Part shown: positions 17,676-27,457 of the stretch, in pieces | How positions within the stretch are numbered: position 1 is the stretch's first letter | Layout of the letters: every line of letters begins with the position of its first letter | Notes under the pieces: model-generated | Seen by the model: only the letters and a program-made list of their open reading frames with translations | Told to the model about the DNA's origin: nothing | Database searches by the model: none | DNA from: Sphingobium yanoikuyae | Lineage (GTDB): Bacteria > Pseudomonadota > Alphaproteobacteria > Sphingomonadales > Sphingomonadaceae | Assembly: GCF_034424525.1 (NCBI RefSeq) | Contig: NZ_CP139979.1 | Coordinates: 2,629,001-2,693,000 of the forward strand | Reading direction: 5' to 3' | DNA length: 64,000 nucleotides | Made by a program: the position numbers and the translations under genes

Positions 17676-18800
17676 CTACCCCCGCCCCATCTCCACCACC
17701 CGGCCACGCACAACGCGATAGGTCCAGCCGCCCCAACTGATGCGATTGGATGTGGCAGCCTGTAGCTGCACCGCCAGATGCGCCCAGCAGACGGCAAAGG
17801 GCGTCACCATGTCCCACCAGAGCGATCGGCGCGCCCGCGCCGCCTGCTCTGGCTCCAGCACGGCCGCCAATATCCGCCGCCGCGCCGCCGCCCGGCCCCA
17901 GGCCGCGCCATAGCCGATCGCGATCGCCGGCCAGCTGCCCCAGCCCAGCGCCCACAGCCAGAAGCCCGATTGCAGCGCGACGGCACCGGTCGCCACCGCC
18001 CACATGCGCGGACTGTTGGTGAGGATATGGCGATATTGACGCACCCCAAAATTCCAGAGCGCGCCAAGCCCACCATCCAGCGGACTTGCCACCAGCAGGT
18101 CGCGCACCGGCCGCATCCGCAGCTTCGCGCGCCATCCAGCCAGGCCGATCGCCATGTCGTCGGACAGGCGCCCGGCCAGCGCCGCGTCGATGTCGATCCG
18201 CTCGGCCGCCACCCGCGTCATCGCCATTGCCCCGCCCCAGGGCATGGTGGAACTGGCCGCGCGCGGCAGCGTCGCCAATTGCTGCTCGACCGCGCCGACC
18301 AGCGCCGGCATGCCCTGCCCGGCCGGCAGCAGCAGCCGATAGCCTGTCACGATATCGGCCTTGCCCCGCACCAGCGGGAAGAGCAGCCGTCCTGCCAGCC
18401 GCACCGGCGGCGCGATATCCGCGTCGATGAAGATCAGATAGCGATCCGCGTCGCGCAACGCCTTGAGCGCCGCCCGCAGCTTGTGGACCTTCTGCCCCTC
18501 GTCGCTGGCCACGCCGGCGCGCACGATCTGCACCCAATCCGGCTCGGCGATCGCCAGCGCCTCCGCCGCCACACAGATCCCCGACGTCGCCAGCAGCAAC
18601 CGGAACGGCGCACTCTGCGCCTTCAGCCGGGTGACAAGTTCGCTGTCACCTTCCCAGTCATCGCGCACCGACAGGATCATGACCGCGCCGCCGGGCGCCT
18701 CCTCCTGCCGGTCCGTCGGCAGATGGCGCCAATAATTGACCACGCCCATCAGGCTCAGCGCCTGGAGCAGCAGCCACAGCGCCAGCATCATCGTCACCAC
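17676..18800 (-). CDS. Family 2/GT21-like glycosyltransferase, membrane protein
   Basis: Glycosyltransferase of about 370 residues with an N-terminal membrane helix and several C-terminal helices. The GT-A core shows YLIFIDADIAPP (metal-binding DxD-type) near residues 122-133, a TGYRLLLP…MPWGGAMAMTR acceptor region, and SDDMAIGLAGW with the catalytic Asp. A later VRQYRHI may stand for the (R/Q)xxRW motif. The set resembles ceramide glucosyltransferases (GT21), which make sphingomonad glycosphingolipids, and also HpnI-like enzymes; I cannot decide between them. The frame opens with GTG at 18800; the ATG at 18791 is a likely alternative. It is divergent from a lipid acyltransferase. Confidence 0.82.
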   Translation of the reverse strand: MVTMMLALWLLLQALSLMGVVNYWRHLPTDRQEEAPGGAVMILSVRDDWEGDSELVTRLKAQSAPFRLLLATSGICVAAEALAIAEPDWVQIVRAGVASDEGQKVHKLRAALKALRDADRYLIFIDADIAPPVRLAGRLLFPLVRGKADIVTGYRLLLPAGQGMPALVGAVEQQLATLPRAASSTMPWGGAMAMTRVAAERIDIDAALAGRLSDDMAIGLAGWRAKLRMRPVRDLLVASPLDGGLGALWNFGVRQYRHILTNSPRMWAVATGAVALQSGFWLWALGWGSWPAIAIGYGAAWGRAAARRRILAAVLEPEQAARARRSLWWDMVTPFAVCWAHLAVQLQAATSNRISWGGWTYRVVRGRVVEMGRG

Positions 18801-18841
18801 CAGCCCCCTTCGCGGCTCTTTACCGCCTCAACGGCTCCTGT

Positions 18842-19708
18842 ATGACGGGCAGGACCATGCTCTCCAACCCCTTTCTCTTCACCCTGCTCCGTCTGCTTCC
18901 CGCCAGCCTCGCCTCCTGGCTGGGTGGCTGGCTGTCGGCGCATGTCGCCCGTCCGCGGATGAAGCTGCGCGACGCCCGCGCCCGCGCCAATCTGGCGCTG
19001 CTGCGGCCCGACCTGCCGCAAGCGGAACGCGAAGCGATCCTGACCCGGCGTTGGGTGAATGTCGGCCGCACGCTCGCCGAACTGGCCAATATCGACCGGC
19101 TGGTGAATGCCGACCATGTGACCGTCATCGACCAGCCAGCCTATCAGGCGGTGCTGGACGGTCCCGGCCCGATGATCGCCTTCACCTGCCATATCGGCAA
19201 TTGGGATCTGCTCGCCGCCCATATCAAATGGTCGACCGACCGACCGGGCCTTGGCGTCTATGAAGATCCCGAAGACCCTCGGATCGCCGCCCAGCTCAAG
19301 AAGGCGCGATCCAGCTATATGGGCGAGGCGATCGGCGGCGATGGCGCGGCACGCGGCGTGCTCAAGCATCTGACCCAGAAGGATCGCGCCACCCTCTATA
19401 TCCTGGCTGACGAACGACGCGACCGGCAGGTCTGGTTCCCGACCTTCGGCCGCGCGCTCGAACCATCGGGCAACCTCTCGATCGCCCTGCGCCTCGCACG
19501 CAAGGTCGGGGCGCAATTCCTGCCTTTCTATCTGGTCCGCACCAGCGGCCCGCATTTCGCGCTGCACTGGCATCCGCCGCTCGATCCCCGGACGATGAGC
19601 GATGCGGAGATCGTCGCTGTCCTCGATCGCTTCCTGGGCCAGGCTTGCATCGACCATGCCGATCAGTGGCTGGCGCTGCACGACATGGACCTGACCCAGC
19701 CTGTCTGA
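18842..19708 (+). CDS. LpxL/HtrB-family lipid acyltransferase
   Basis: A 288-residue inner-membrane acyltransferase with an N-terminal hydrophobic segment (FLFTLLRLLPASLASWLGGW). The catalytic HxxxxD motif is HIGNWD near residue 117. A second conserved stretch is LYILADERRD, corresponding to the usual DQ/DE region. Enzymes of this family add a secondary acyl chain to lipid A, and some act on other lipids. The 41-bp divergent spacing to a GT21-like glycosyltransferase suggests envelope lipid synthesis, possibly of the sphingolipid or LPS kind. The start ATG 18842 or 18857 is uncertain. Confidence 0.87.
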   Translation: MTGRTMLSNPFLFTLLRLLPASLASWLGGWLSAHVARPRMKLRDARARANLALLRPDLPQAEREAILTRRWVNVGRTLAELANIDRLVNADHVTVIDQPAYQAVLDGPGPMIAFTCHIGNWDLLAAHIKWSTDRPGLGVYEDPEDPRIAAQLKKARSSYMGEAIGGDGAARGVLKHLTQKDRATLYILADERRDRQVWFPTFGRALEPSGNLSIALRLARKVGAQFLPFYLVRTSGPHFALHWHPPLDPRTMSDAEIVAVLDRFLGQACIDHADQWLALHDMDLTQPV

Positions 19709-19746
19709 ATGTGACTTCCCTTCCCTTACGGTCTAAAGGCCCGCCC

Positions 19747-20391
19747 ATGTCCCGAATCGCGATCAAGATCTGCGGCCTGTCGACGCCGGAGACGGTGGGC
19801 GCCGCCGTGCGCGCCGGGGCGAGCCATGTCGGCTTCGTCCATTTCCCCAAAAGCCCGCGTCATGTCGAACCCGACCAGATGCGCGCGCTCGCTGCGGCCG
19901 TTCCGGCCCATGTCGATCGCGTCGCCGTGGTCGTCGATGCCGATGACGAACAGCTTGCCCGCCTGACCGGCACCGGTGCGCTCAGCGCCCTGCAACTCCA
20001 TGGCAAGGAAAGCCCGGAGCGGGTTGCCGCTATCCGCCAGCGTTTCAGCCTGCCGGTGTGGAAGGCGATTTCGGTAAAGACCCGCGCCGATATCGACGCT
20101 GCCCAGGCCTATGCCGGCACGGTCGACCGGCTGCTGTTCGACGCGAAGACGCCCGATGGCGCGGCGTTGCCGGGCGGCATGGGCCTGCGCTTCGACTGGA
20201 CCTTGCTACGCGGCGTCGCCATGCCCGCCCCCTGGGGCCTGTCAGGTGGCCTTGGCATCGACAATGTGTGCGATGCGATCCGCCTGACCGACACGCCGCT
20301 GATCGACGTTTCTTCGGGCGTCGAGGATGCACCGGGCATCAAGAGTGTGGACAAGATCATGGCCTTCTGCAAAGCGGTGTCGGCATGTTGA
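19747..20391 (+). CDS. trpF: Phosphoribosylanthranilate isomerase
   Basis: Converts N-(5'-phosphoribosyl)anthranilate to CdRP in tryptophan synthesis. A 214-residue TIM barrel with the N-terminal catalytic Cys in IKICGLSTPETV, the VGFVHFPKSPRHV loop, QLHGKESPE, a LFDAKTPDG catalytic Asp region, and a C-terminal phosphate loop GLSGGLGIDN plus DVSSGVEDAPGIK. I chose ATG 19747, which gives the normal N-terminus; the upstream in-frame extension is not family-like. It lies 96 bp before trpB on the same strand. Confidence 0.97.
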   Translation: MSRIAIKICGLSTPETVGAAVRAGASHVGFVHFPKSPRHVEPDQMRALAAAVPAHVDRVAVVVDADDEQLARLTGTGALSALQLHGKESPERVAAIRQRFSLPVWKAISVKTRADIDAAQAYAGTVDRLLFDAKTPDGAALPGGMGLRFDWTLLRGVAMPAPWGLSGGLGIDNVCDAIRLTDTPLIDVSSGVEDAPGIKSVDKIMAFCKAVSAC

Positions 20392-20487
20392 CGCTGAACG
20401 CCCCTGCCATGCGCATCGAAGGACGATGGCGCTGATCGCTTCCTGACCACAAGCGAACGCCCATCATTTGTCCCCGGAAAGATATTC

Positions 20488-21729
20488 ATGACCGACACCA
20501 TCACCCTGCCCAACAGCCTCCGCAGCCAGCCGGATGACAATGGCCATTTCGGCGCCTTTGGCGGCCGCTATGTCGCCGAGACGCTGATGCCGCTGATCCT
20601 GGAGCTGGAAAAGGTCTACAAGGCGGCCAAGGCCGATCCCGAATTTCACGCCGAATATGCCGAGCTGCTGCGCTCCTATGTCGGCCGCCCCAACCCGCTT
20701 TATTATGCCGAGCGGCTGACCGAAGCGCTGCGCGCCAAGGCCGAGCCGGGCAAGGGTGCCAAGATCTACCTCAAGCGCGAGGAACTCAATCACACCGGCG
20801 CGCACAAGATCAACAATTGCATCGGCCAGGCGCTGCTTGCCCGCCGCATGGGCAAGAAGAAGGTCATCGCCGAAACCGGCGCGGGCCAGCACGGCGTCGC
20901 CACCGCGACCGTCGCCGCCCTGTTCGGCATGGAATGCAAGATCTTCATGGGCGCCAAGGATGTCGAGCGGCAGAAGCCCAACGTCTTCCGCATGAAGCTG
21001 CTCGGCGCGGAGGTGATCCCGGTCCATTCCGGCTCCTCGACGCTCAAGGATTCGATGAACGACGCCCTGCGCTACTGGGTGTCGAACGTCCATGACACTT
21101 TCTACATCATCGGCACCGCCGCTGGCCCGCACCCCTATCCGGAGTTGGTGCGCGATTTTCAGTCGATCATCGGCAAGGAAATCCGTTCGCAGATCATGGA
21201 GGCCGAAGGCCGCCTGCCCGACATGCTGATCGCCCCGGTCGGCGGCGGCTCCAACGCCATCGGCATGTTCCACCCCTTCCTTGACGATCCCGAAGTCGCG
21301 ATGATCGGCGTGGAAGCGGCCGGCGAAGGCCTCGACAAGAAGCATGCCGCCTCGCTAGCTGGCGGCGCATCGGGCATCCTGCACGGCAACCGCACCTATC
21401 TGCTCCAGGACGAGGACGGCCAGATCACCGAAGCACACAGCATTTCGGCTGGCCTGGACTATCCCGGCATCGGCCCGGAACATAGCTGGCTGCACGAGAT
21501 CGGCCGGGTCAAATATCTGCCGATCAAGGATGACGAGGCGCTGGAAAGCTTCCAGACCCTCTCGCGCCTCGAAGGCATCATCCCCGCGCTCGAATCCGCC
21601 CATGCCGTGGCCGCCGCCGAACAGGTCGCGCCGACGCTGGACGCGGACAAGATCATCGTCGTCAATCTGTCGGGCCGGGGGGACAAGGATATCTTCACCG
21701 TCGCCGACGCGCTGGGAGTGGAGATGTGA
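20488..21729 (+). CDS. trpB: Tryptophan synthase beta chain
   Basis: PLP enzyme (413 residues) that condenses indole with serine; beta subunit of the alpha2beta2 complex. Seen are [15 protein letters not shown] near the start, the PLP-lysine segment [13 protein letters not shown], the catalytic [12 protein letters not shown], and the phosphate-binding [11 protein letters not shown] at 20488 fits the family. TGA at 21727-21729 touches the trpA start, indicating coupling, as normal for trpBA. Confidence 0.98.
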   Translation: MTDTITLPNSLRSQPDDNGHFGAFGGRYVAETLMPLILELEKVYKAAKADPEFHAEYAELLRSYVGRPNPLYYAERLTEALRAKAEPGKGAKIYLKREELNHTGAHKINNCIGQALLARRMGKKKVIAETGAGQHGVATATVAALFGMECKIFMGAKDVERQKPNVFRMKLLGAEVIPVHSGSSTLKDSMNDALRYWVSNVHDTFYIIGTAAGPHPYPELVRDFQSIIGKEIRSQIMEAEGRLPDMLIAPVGGGSNAIGMFHPFLDDPEVAMIGVEAAGEGLDKKHAASLAGGASGILHGNRTYLLQDEDGQITEAHSISAGLDYPGIGPEHSWLHEIGRVKYLPIKDDEALESFQTLSRLEGIIPALESAHAVAAAEQVAPTLDADKIIVVNLSGRGDKDIFTVADALGVEM

Positions 21730-21731
21730 GC

Positions 21732-22550
21732 ATGACCGACCGTCTCGCCACCCGCTTCGCCGCCTGCAAGGCGCAGGGCCGCGCCGCGCTCATCACCTTC
21801 GTGACCGCCGGTGACCCGGACGTCGCCTCGACCCCTGCCATCCTCGATGCGCTGGTCGCGGGCGGCGCCGACATCATCGAACTGGGCATGCCCTTCACCG
21901 ATCCGATGGCCGACGGCCCGGCGATCGAACTGGCAAACCTGCGCAGCCTCGGCTCGGGCACCAAGACCAAGGACGTCTTTACCCTGGCCGCTGCTTTCCG
22001 CACGCGCCACCCGGAAACGCCGCTGATCCTGATGGGCTATGCCAATCCGATGCTGGCGCGCGGGTCCGACTGGTTCGCCGACCAGTGCCAGGCCGCCGGT
22101 GTCGACGGCGTGATCTGCGTCGATATCCCGCCGGAGGAAGATGCCGAACTCGGCCCCGCCCTGCGCACCGTCGGCGTCCACCTCGTCCGCCTGGCCACCC
22201 CGACCACGGACGCCGCCCGCCTGCCCGCCGTGCTGAACGGCGCCAGCGGCTTCCTCTACCATGTCGCCGTTGCCGGCATCACCGGCAAGCAGCAGGCGGC
22301 ACAGGCCAATATCGAAATGGCGGTCGATCGGCTGAAGGCCGCCACCGACCTGCCGATCGCGGTCGGCTTCGGCGTGCGCACGCCCGAACAGGCGGCCGCC
22401 ATCGGCCGCGTCGCCGATGGCGTGGTGGTCGGTTCGGCGATCGTCGACATCGTCGGCTCGCACGGCGATGCCGCCGCGCCCTTCGTCCAGGAATTCGTCG
22501 CGTCGCTCAGCGGCGCCCTCACCACTTCTATCCGGGAGACCGCAGCATGA
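21732..22550 (+). CDS. trpA: Tryptophan synthase alpha chain
   Basis: Cleaves indole-3-glycerol phosphate to indole, channelled to TrpB. A TIM barrel of about 272 residues. The catalytic Glu lies in [19 protein letters not shown] and the catalytic Asp in [11 protein letters not shown]; the phosphate loops [10 protein letters not shown] and [11 protein letters not shown] are present. ATG 21732 has GGAG eight bases upstream; a GTG at 21726 overlapping the trpB stop is the alternative. Its TGA overlaps the accD ATG (ATGA). Confidence 0.97.
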   Translation: MTDRLATRFAACKAQGRAALITFVTAGDPDVASTPAILDALVAGGADIIELGMPFTDPMADGPAIELANLRSLGSGTKTKDVFTLAAAFRTRHPETPLILMGYANPMLARGSDWFADQCQAAGVDGVICVDIPPEEDAELGPALRTVGVHLVRLATPTTDAARLPAVLNGASGFLYHVAVAGITGKQQAAQANIEMAVDRLKAATDLPIAVGFGVRTPEQAAAIGRVADGVVVGSAIVDIVGSHGDAAAPFVQEFVASLSGALTTSIRETAA

Positions 22551-23395
22551 GCTGGATCAACCGCGTTCGTAACGCCCTGCCCTTCACCAAGAAGGAAACC
22601 ACCGCCGAAACGCTCTGGCACCAGTGCCCGTCGTGCAAGGAAATGGTCTTCATCAAGGAATGGGAGGAAAATCTCTCGGTCTGCCCGCGCTGCGACCATC
22701 ATGGCCGCATCGGCCCGTCGGAACGGTTCGAGCAGATCCTCGACGCCGGCTTCATCCTGCTGCCGACGCCCGGCGTGCCGGAAGATCCGCTCAAGTTCCG
22801 CGATAGCAAGCGCTATCCGGACCGGATCAAGGCCGCCCGCGCCTCGACCGGGGATCAGGACGCGCTCATCAACGCGCGCGGCGCGATCGACGATGTGCCG
22901 CTGGTCATGGGCGTGCAGAATTTCGCCTTCATGGGCGGCTCCATGGGCATGGGCGTGGGCGCGGCCTTCATCCAGGGCATCAACGACGCGATCGCGCATA
23001 AATGCCCCTATGTCATCTTCACCGCCGCCGGCGGCGCACGCATGCAGGAAGGCATCCTGTCGCTGATGCAGATGCCGCGCTCCACCGTGGCGATCCAGAA
23101 GCTGCACGCGGCCGGCCTGCCCTATATCGTCGTGCTCACCGATCCGACCACCGGCGGCGTCACTGCCAGCTACGCGATGCTGGGCGATATCCAGATTTCG
23201 GAGCCCAATGCCCTGATCGGCTTCGCCGGCCAGCGCGTCATCGAAAGCACGATCCGCGAAAAGCTGCCCGAAGGCTTCCAGCGCGCCGAATATCTGCTCG
23301 ACCATGGCATGCTCGACATGGTGGTCCATCGCAGCGAACTGCGCGACACGCTGGCCCGCGTGATCGGCTATCTGACGCCGCGCGCCGCCGCCTGA
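22547..23395 (+). CDS. accD: Acetyl-CoA carboxylase carboxyltransferase subunit beta
   Basis: Beta subunit of the carboxyltransferase that moves CO2 from biotin to acetyl-CoA, first step of fatty acid synthesis. 282 residues. The N-terminal zinc ribbon reads CPSC…CPRC (about 27-49). The crotonase-fold domain has VGVQNF-like, [21 protein letters not shown] and [17 protein letters not shown]. The ATG overlaps the trpA stop. The trpFBA-accD-folC order is a common alphaproteobacterial arrangement. Confidence 0.98.
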   Translation: MSWINRVRNALPFTKKETTAETLWHQCPSCKEMVFIKEWEENLSVCPRCDHHGRIGPSERFEQILDAGFILLPTPGVPEDPLKFRDSKRYPDRIKAARASTGDQDALINARGAIDDVPLVMGVQNFAFMGGSMGMGVGAAFIQGINDAIAHKCPYVIFTAAGGARMQEGILSLMQMPRSTVAIQKLHAAGLPYIVVLTDPTTGGVTASYAMLGDIQISEPNALIGFAGQRVIESTIREKLPEGFQRAEYLLDHGMLDMVVHRSELRDTLARVIGYLTPRAAA

Positions 23396-23428
23396 GCCTC
23401 AAAAGCGCGATAGGGGGATCAGCGCGCC

Positions 23429-24763
23429 ATGGCCGACCATGCCGTTTCGGACGACCCGCAGGTCCAGGCCCAGCTTGACCGGCTCTGGTCGCTGTCCCCC
23501 GGCGCCGACATCTTGGGACTGGAGCGGATCACCCGGCTGCTGGAGCGGCTGGATGATCCGCACCATCGCCTGCCGCCAGTCTTTCATGTCGCCGGCACCA
23601 ACGGCAAGGGGTCGACCTGCGCCTTCCTGCGTGCCGCGCTGGAGGCGGACGGCCGCACCGTTCATGTCTTCACCTCGCCCCATCTGGTCCGCTTCAACGA
23701 ACGCATCCGCATCGCCGGCAAGCTGATCGACGATGCCATGCTGGCCGCCTATCTCGCCCGCGTGCTGGACGTGGCCGAAGGGATCGGCGCCAGCTTCTTC
23801 GAGGTGACGACCGCCGCTGCCTTCCTCGCCTTTGCCGAACATGATGCCGATGCCTGCATCATCGAGGTCGGCCTTGGCGGGCGGCTGGACGCCACCAACG
23901 TCATCGTCGATCCGGTCGTCTGCGGCATCGCTCAGCTCGGCATCGATCATCAGGCCTTCCTGGGTGACACGCTGCCGGTCATCGCCGCGGAAAAGGCCGG
24001 CATCGCCAAGCCCGGCGCGGCGCTGGTGACGCAGCGTTATGACGCCGCACTCGCCCCGGTGATGCAGGACGCCGCCGATCGTGCCGGTACCCTATGGCTC
24101 GCCATGGGCACCGCCTGGGACGCGGCCGTCTATCGCGACCGGGTCCATTATCGCGACGAACAGGGCCATGTCGACGTGCCGATGCCACGCCTGCCTGGCG
24201 CGCATCAGGTCCAGAATGTCGCCCTCGCCATCGCCATGCTCCGCCATCAGCAGGCCGTGCCGGTCAGCGAAGCAGCCCTGAAGGCCGCGCCGCTCTGGGC
24301 GCACTGGCCCGCCCGGCTGCAACGGCTGGAGCGCGGCCCGCTGCTCGCCGCCCTGCCCGAAGCGGCCGAAGCCTGGCTCGACGGCGGGCATAATGAAGCC
24401 GCCGGCCAGGCGATCAGCGCCTTCTTCACCGCCGACCGGTTGCACAGCCGCCAGATCCAGCTCGTCATCGGCATGCTCGCCAACAAGGATATGGACTCCT
24501 ATCTCGCGCCGTTCGGCGGCCGCATCGCCCATATCCATGCGCTGCCGGTGCCGGGGCATGATCATCATCCGCCCGAACGCTTCGCCGCCATCGCCGCCCG
24601 CTGGGGCATAGGCTGCACCGCCCATGACGACCCGGAAGCGGCGATCGCCGCCATCGCACAGGATGCCGCCCAGGCCCAGGATGCGGCACCGATCATCCTG
24701 ATCGCCGGCTCGCTCTATATGGCCGGAGAGATTTTGCGGTTGAACGGACAATTGCCCGACTGA
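23429..24763 (+). CDS. folC: Dihydrofolate synthase / folylpolyglutamate synthase
   Basis: ATP-dependent ligase that adds glutamate to dihydropteroate and to folates. 444 residues. The P-loop is GTNGKGST at about 56-63. FTSPHLVRFNERIRIAG is the omega-loop/substrate region. GGRLDATNV, LGIDHQAFLGDT and EKAGIAKPGA are all Mur-ligase-family landmarks. The C-terminal domain has DGGHNEAAG and IGMLANKDMDSYL. It starts 33 bp after accD and probably belongs to the same operon. Confidence 0.97.
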   Translation: MADHAVSDDPQVQAQLDRLWSLSPGADILGLERITRLLERLDDPHHRLPPVFHVAGTNGKGSTCAFLRAALEADGRTVHVFTSPHLVRFNERIRIAGKLIDDAMLAAYLARVLDVAEGIGASFFEVTTAAAFLAFAEHDADACIIEVGLGGRLDATNVIVDPVVCGIAQLGIDHQAFLGDTLPVIAAEKAGIAKPGAALVTQRYDAALAPVMQDAADRAGTLWLAMGTAWDAAVYRDRVHYRDEQGHVDVPMPRLPGAHQVQNVALAIAMLRHQQAVPVSEAALKAAPLWAHWPARLQRLERGPLLAALPEAAEAWLDGGHNEAAGQAISAFFTADRLHSRQIQLVIGMLANKDMDSYLAPFGGRIAHIHALPVPGHDHHPPERFAAIAARWGIGCTAHDDPEAAIAAIAQDAAQAQDAAPIILIAGSLYMAGEILRLNGQLPD

Positions 24764-24770
24764 TTTAGAC

Positions 24771-24787
24771 TTGCGAATGCCTCGCAA
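24771..24787 (+). promoter_or_regulatory. Fur-like palindrome TTGCGA-N5-TCGCAA upstream of a small CCC-motif gene
   Basis: A perfect 6-5-6 inverted repeat, TTGCGAATGCCTCGCAA, lies 44 bp upstream of the next ATG. It resembles iron-regulator sites of the TTGCGAATnATTCGCAA type. The position suits promoter control, but the assignment to Fur is inference from likeness. Confidence 0.45.
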
Positions 24788-24831
24788 TAGCGTAGCTTGT
24801 GTGTCCCCGAGTCACATAAAGGCGCACCCGC

Positions 24832-25272
24832 ATGGCATATGGAGAAAGCTACCCCGTCGAACTGCCCCGGCCCATTCCGGGCGGCTATGGCAATCGGCTG
24901 TTCCTGTTCGTCATGCGCCGCATGGCGACGGCCGGGGTCAATGATGCCCATGCCGCCAATGCGATGCTGGGCGCCTTCGGCAAAAGCTATCGCCGGCCCC
25001 TGGTACTGATGCGCGCGATGATGCTGGAACTGGCGCGCGCCGCCAGCCGCAAGATATTGGTCGCGCCCTGTTGCTGCGCGCGGATGACGGCGGACGAGGC
25101 GGCGATCATGCAGGCGGTGGGCGATGCGCTGCGCGATCCGCATACCGCCTTCGACAATGTCTCGGGGCTGCTGGGCAATGACGACGCCCTGGGCGCGCTC
25201 ACCTGCTTGCAGGCGGTGGCGCAGGCGCATAGCGACCTTGGCCGGCCGCTGGACCTCTACGCGGCAAATTAA
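24832..25272 (+). CDS. Small conserved protein with triple-cysteine motif (DUF6628-like)
   Basis: A 146-residue cytoplasmic protein of unknown function. It contains NRLFLFVMRRMATAGVNDAHAANAMLGAFG, a helical RPLVLMRAMMLELARAA segment, and VAPCCCARMTADEA with three consecutive cysteines near residues 79-81, which could bind metal. The remainder is helical. I recall similar sphingomonad proteins grouped as DUF6628 but cannot verify this. The gene stands alone behind folC with its own likely promoter and a Fur-like palindrome. Its stop TAA at 25270-25272 overlaps the stop of the convergent gene by two bases. Confidence 0.75.
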   Translation: MAYGESYPVELPRPIPGGYGNRLFLFVMRRMATAGVNDAHAANAMLGAFGKSYRRPLVLMRAMMLELARAASRKILVAPCCCARMTADEAAIMQAVGDALRDPHTAFDNVSGLLGNDDALGALTCLQAVAQAHSDLGRPLDLYAAN

Positions 25273-26024
25273 GCCGCCGCCTTGCGCAACTCCGCCAGCT
25301 GCTCGCCGGCCCAGCGATACATGTCGGCCTGGGCGGCGCGCTGGGTGCGGTCGAGCCGCCTGGCCCGCTGCTCGACCTCCTCCAATATCTGCCGCGCGCG
25401 CAGCCGGTCGCCCTGCGCCAGCAGGAAGGCGGCATAATGGCAGCGCGCCTCCTCGCCGGCATAGCGGCTCATCACATCCTCGAACAGCAGGCGCGCCTGC
25501 GCATCCTCACCGATATCGGCCAGCATCCGCGCCCGCAGCAGCGCGCGCCGATCCCATTCGCTGCCCCGGCCAACGTCGGGCACATCGTCCAGCTCCGCCA
25601 GCCCCTCGCGGCTGTGCCCCAGCTCGAACAGGGTCTGCGCCAGCTTGACCTGCGTCGTCGCGTCCTGCCCCGGCCCCAGCGCCAGCCCCTTGCGATAGGC
25701 CGCCTCCGCCTCGGCAAAGCGGCCCAGGTCCAGCAGCGCATCGCCCAGCGCGATCCGGTTGGCCGCCGTCTCCGCCAGGTCCAGATCAGCCCGCGCCTTG
25801 CGCAGGCCGCGTTCGGGATCGACCTTGCCGACCACCTGGCTGCGCGCCGTGCGCAGATGGCGATTGCCCCAATAGGCCGGCAGCACTTCCAGCATCAGAT
25901 AGGCAAAGCAGCCTGCGAGAGAGAAAAGGAAGATGAACAGCATCCAGATCTGGTTGCGGCCGCTGCGCACGACATCGACCGCACAGATGATCTGGATACA
26001 GATGGACGCGACGAGGAAGATCAT
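25269..26024 (-). CDS. Inner-membrane TPR protein
   Basis: A 251-residue protein. Two N-terminal hydrophobic segments (IFLVASICIQIICAVDVV and IWMLFIFLFSLAGCFAYLMLEVL) anchor it. The remainder is TPR-like helices such as IALGDALLDLGRFAEAEAAYRKGL and VKLAQTLFELGHSREGLAEL, in the cytoplasm. The layout resembles PLDc_N-type membrane leader plus TPR. Its ATG overlaps the stop of the AmpG-like transporter (ATGA), so the two are co-translated. No enzyme motif is seen and its role is unknown; a scaffold for envelope enzymes is possible. Confidence 0.85.
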   Translation of the reverse strand: MIFLVASICIQIICAVDVVRSGRNQIWMLFIFLFSLAGCFAYLMLEVLPAYWGNRHLRTARSQVVGKVDPERGLRKARADLDLAETAANRIALGDALLDLGRFAEAEAAYRKGLALGPGQDATTQVKLAQTLFELGHSREGLAELDDVPDVGRGSEWDRRALLRARMLADIGEDAQARLLFEDVMSRYAGEEARCHYAAFLLAQGDRLRARQILEEVEQRARRLDRTQRAAQADMYRWAGEQLAELRKAAA

Positions 26025-27355
26025 GCGGCGCTTCCGCTCGCCTTGCCGCCATCAGCAGTCGCCGCCGTGCCGATGCTCGCGTCGATCAGCCCGGCCCGCA
26101 TCATCAGCCAGAACAGCAGGATGCCCGGCACAGCCAGTGCCGTCGTCAGCAGGTAGAAATCGACATAGCCGAACCGCTCGATCAACGCGCCGGCGGTCGT
26201 CCCGGTCAGGAAACGGCCGACGATGCTCGCTGCGGCCGAGATCAGCGCATATTGGGCCGCCGTGAAGCGCAGGTCGCACAGCGCAGAGAAATAGGCGACG
26301 ACGGTGACGCCGCCGATGCCGCTCGCGAAATTCTCGAAGCCGATCGCCCCGGCCATGCCCCAGTTGCTCTTGCCCAGCGCCGCCAGCGCGGCGAAGCTGA
26401 AATTGGACACGCACATCAGCACCAGGCTGATCAGCACCGACCGCTTCATGCCCAGCCGTGCATAGAGGATGCCACCGACGAAGATGCCGATCAGATAGGC
26501 CCAGAAGCCGATGCCGACGTCATAGATGGCGATCTCGTCATTGCTGTATCCCATGTCGTCGAACAGCAGGCGGAAGGTCAGGTTGGCGAGCGTGTCGCCG
26601 ATCTTGTGCAGCAGGATGAAGCAGAGGACCAATACCGCGCCCCGGCGACGGAAAAACTCGACCAGCGGACCGGCGATCGACTGCCACACTTCGCCCATGC
26701 CGCGCCGCGCCGCCGCCTCGCGGTGCCGTTCGGGTTCGCCCAGCACCAGCCCGGTCAGCATCGCCGGCAGGGCGAAGACCGCGCAGGCCAGATAGGCGCC
26801 ATGCCAGCCGATCCGCGCCGCCAGCACCAGCGCCAGCGCGCCGGCCGCCACCGACCCGATCCGCCAGCCATATTGCGACATGCCAGAACCAACGCCCAGT
26901 TGCTCGGGCTTCAGCGTCTCGATCCGATAGGCATCGATCACGATGTCGAAGGTCGCACCGGCAGCCCCGACCAGGATCGCGGCATAGGCGGTCTGCAACA
27001 GGCCGGTGGTCGGATCGACCAGCGCCAGATTGGCGACCGCGGCCATCACCAGCAGCCCCGTCAGCAACAGCCAGGATACGCGCTGCCCCAACCGGCCGAT
27101 GATCGGCAGGCGCACGCCATCGACCATCCAGGCCCATAGCCATTTGAGGTTGTAGACGAGGAAGGCGAGCGTGAAGGCGGTCACCGCCTTCTTGTCGATG
27201 CCGTCCTGCGCCAGCCGCGTCGTCAGCGTGGCGCCGATCATGGCATAGGGAAATCCGGACGAAACCCCCAGGAAGAAGGCCGCCAGCGGCTCCTTCTGCA
27301 CATAGGGCTTTACCGCGTCGCTCCAGCTGCGCGTGCCGCCGGCCAATTCCGTCAT
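26021..27355 (-). CDS. AmpG-family MFS transporter (muropeptide permease-like)
   Basis: A 444-residue inner-membrane transporter with about 12-14 predicted helices. Characteristic AmpG-type stretches are LGVSSGFPYAMIGATLTTRL near the start, KWLWAWMVDGVRLP, FDIVIDAYRIE, and HKIGDTLANLTFRLLFDDMGYSNDEIA. AmpG imports anhydro-muropeptides for peptidoglycan recycling and can influence beta-lactamase induction; no ampC/ampR is adjacent. The substrate assignment rests on family likeness. It lies downstream of a single-domain response regulator and is translationally coupled to the TPR gene. Confidence 0.85.
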   Translation of the reverse strand: MTELAGGTRSWSDAVKPYVQKEPLAAFFLGVSSGFPYAMIGATLTTRLAQDGIDKKAVTAFTLAFLVYNLKWLWAWMVDGVRLPIIGRLGQRVSWLLLTGLLVMAAVANLALVDPTTGLLQTAYAAILVGAAGATFDIVIDAYRIETLKPEQLGVGSGMSQYGWRIGSVAAGALALVLAARIGWHGAYLACAVFALPAMLTGLVLGEPERHREAAARRGMGEVWQSIAGPLVEFFRRRGAVLVLCFILLHKIGDTLANLTFRLLFDDMGYSNDEIAIYDVGIGFWAYLIGIFVGGILYARLGMKRSVLISLVLMCVSNFSFAALAALGKSNWGMAGAIGFENFASGIGGVTVVAYFSALCDLRFTAAQYALISAAASIVGRFLTGTTAGALIERFGYVDFYLLTTALAVPGILLFWLMMRAGLIDASIGTAATADGGKASGSAA

Positions 27356-27457
27356 GATCTGTGATGCCCCCGATGATGCGATCCGGGCGCCACCATATGA
27401 GCAAATGCGGCAGAGGCAAGCGGCACGGCCGCCTGCCTGCCCCGGATCAGCCCGGCG

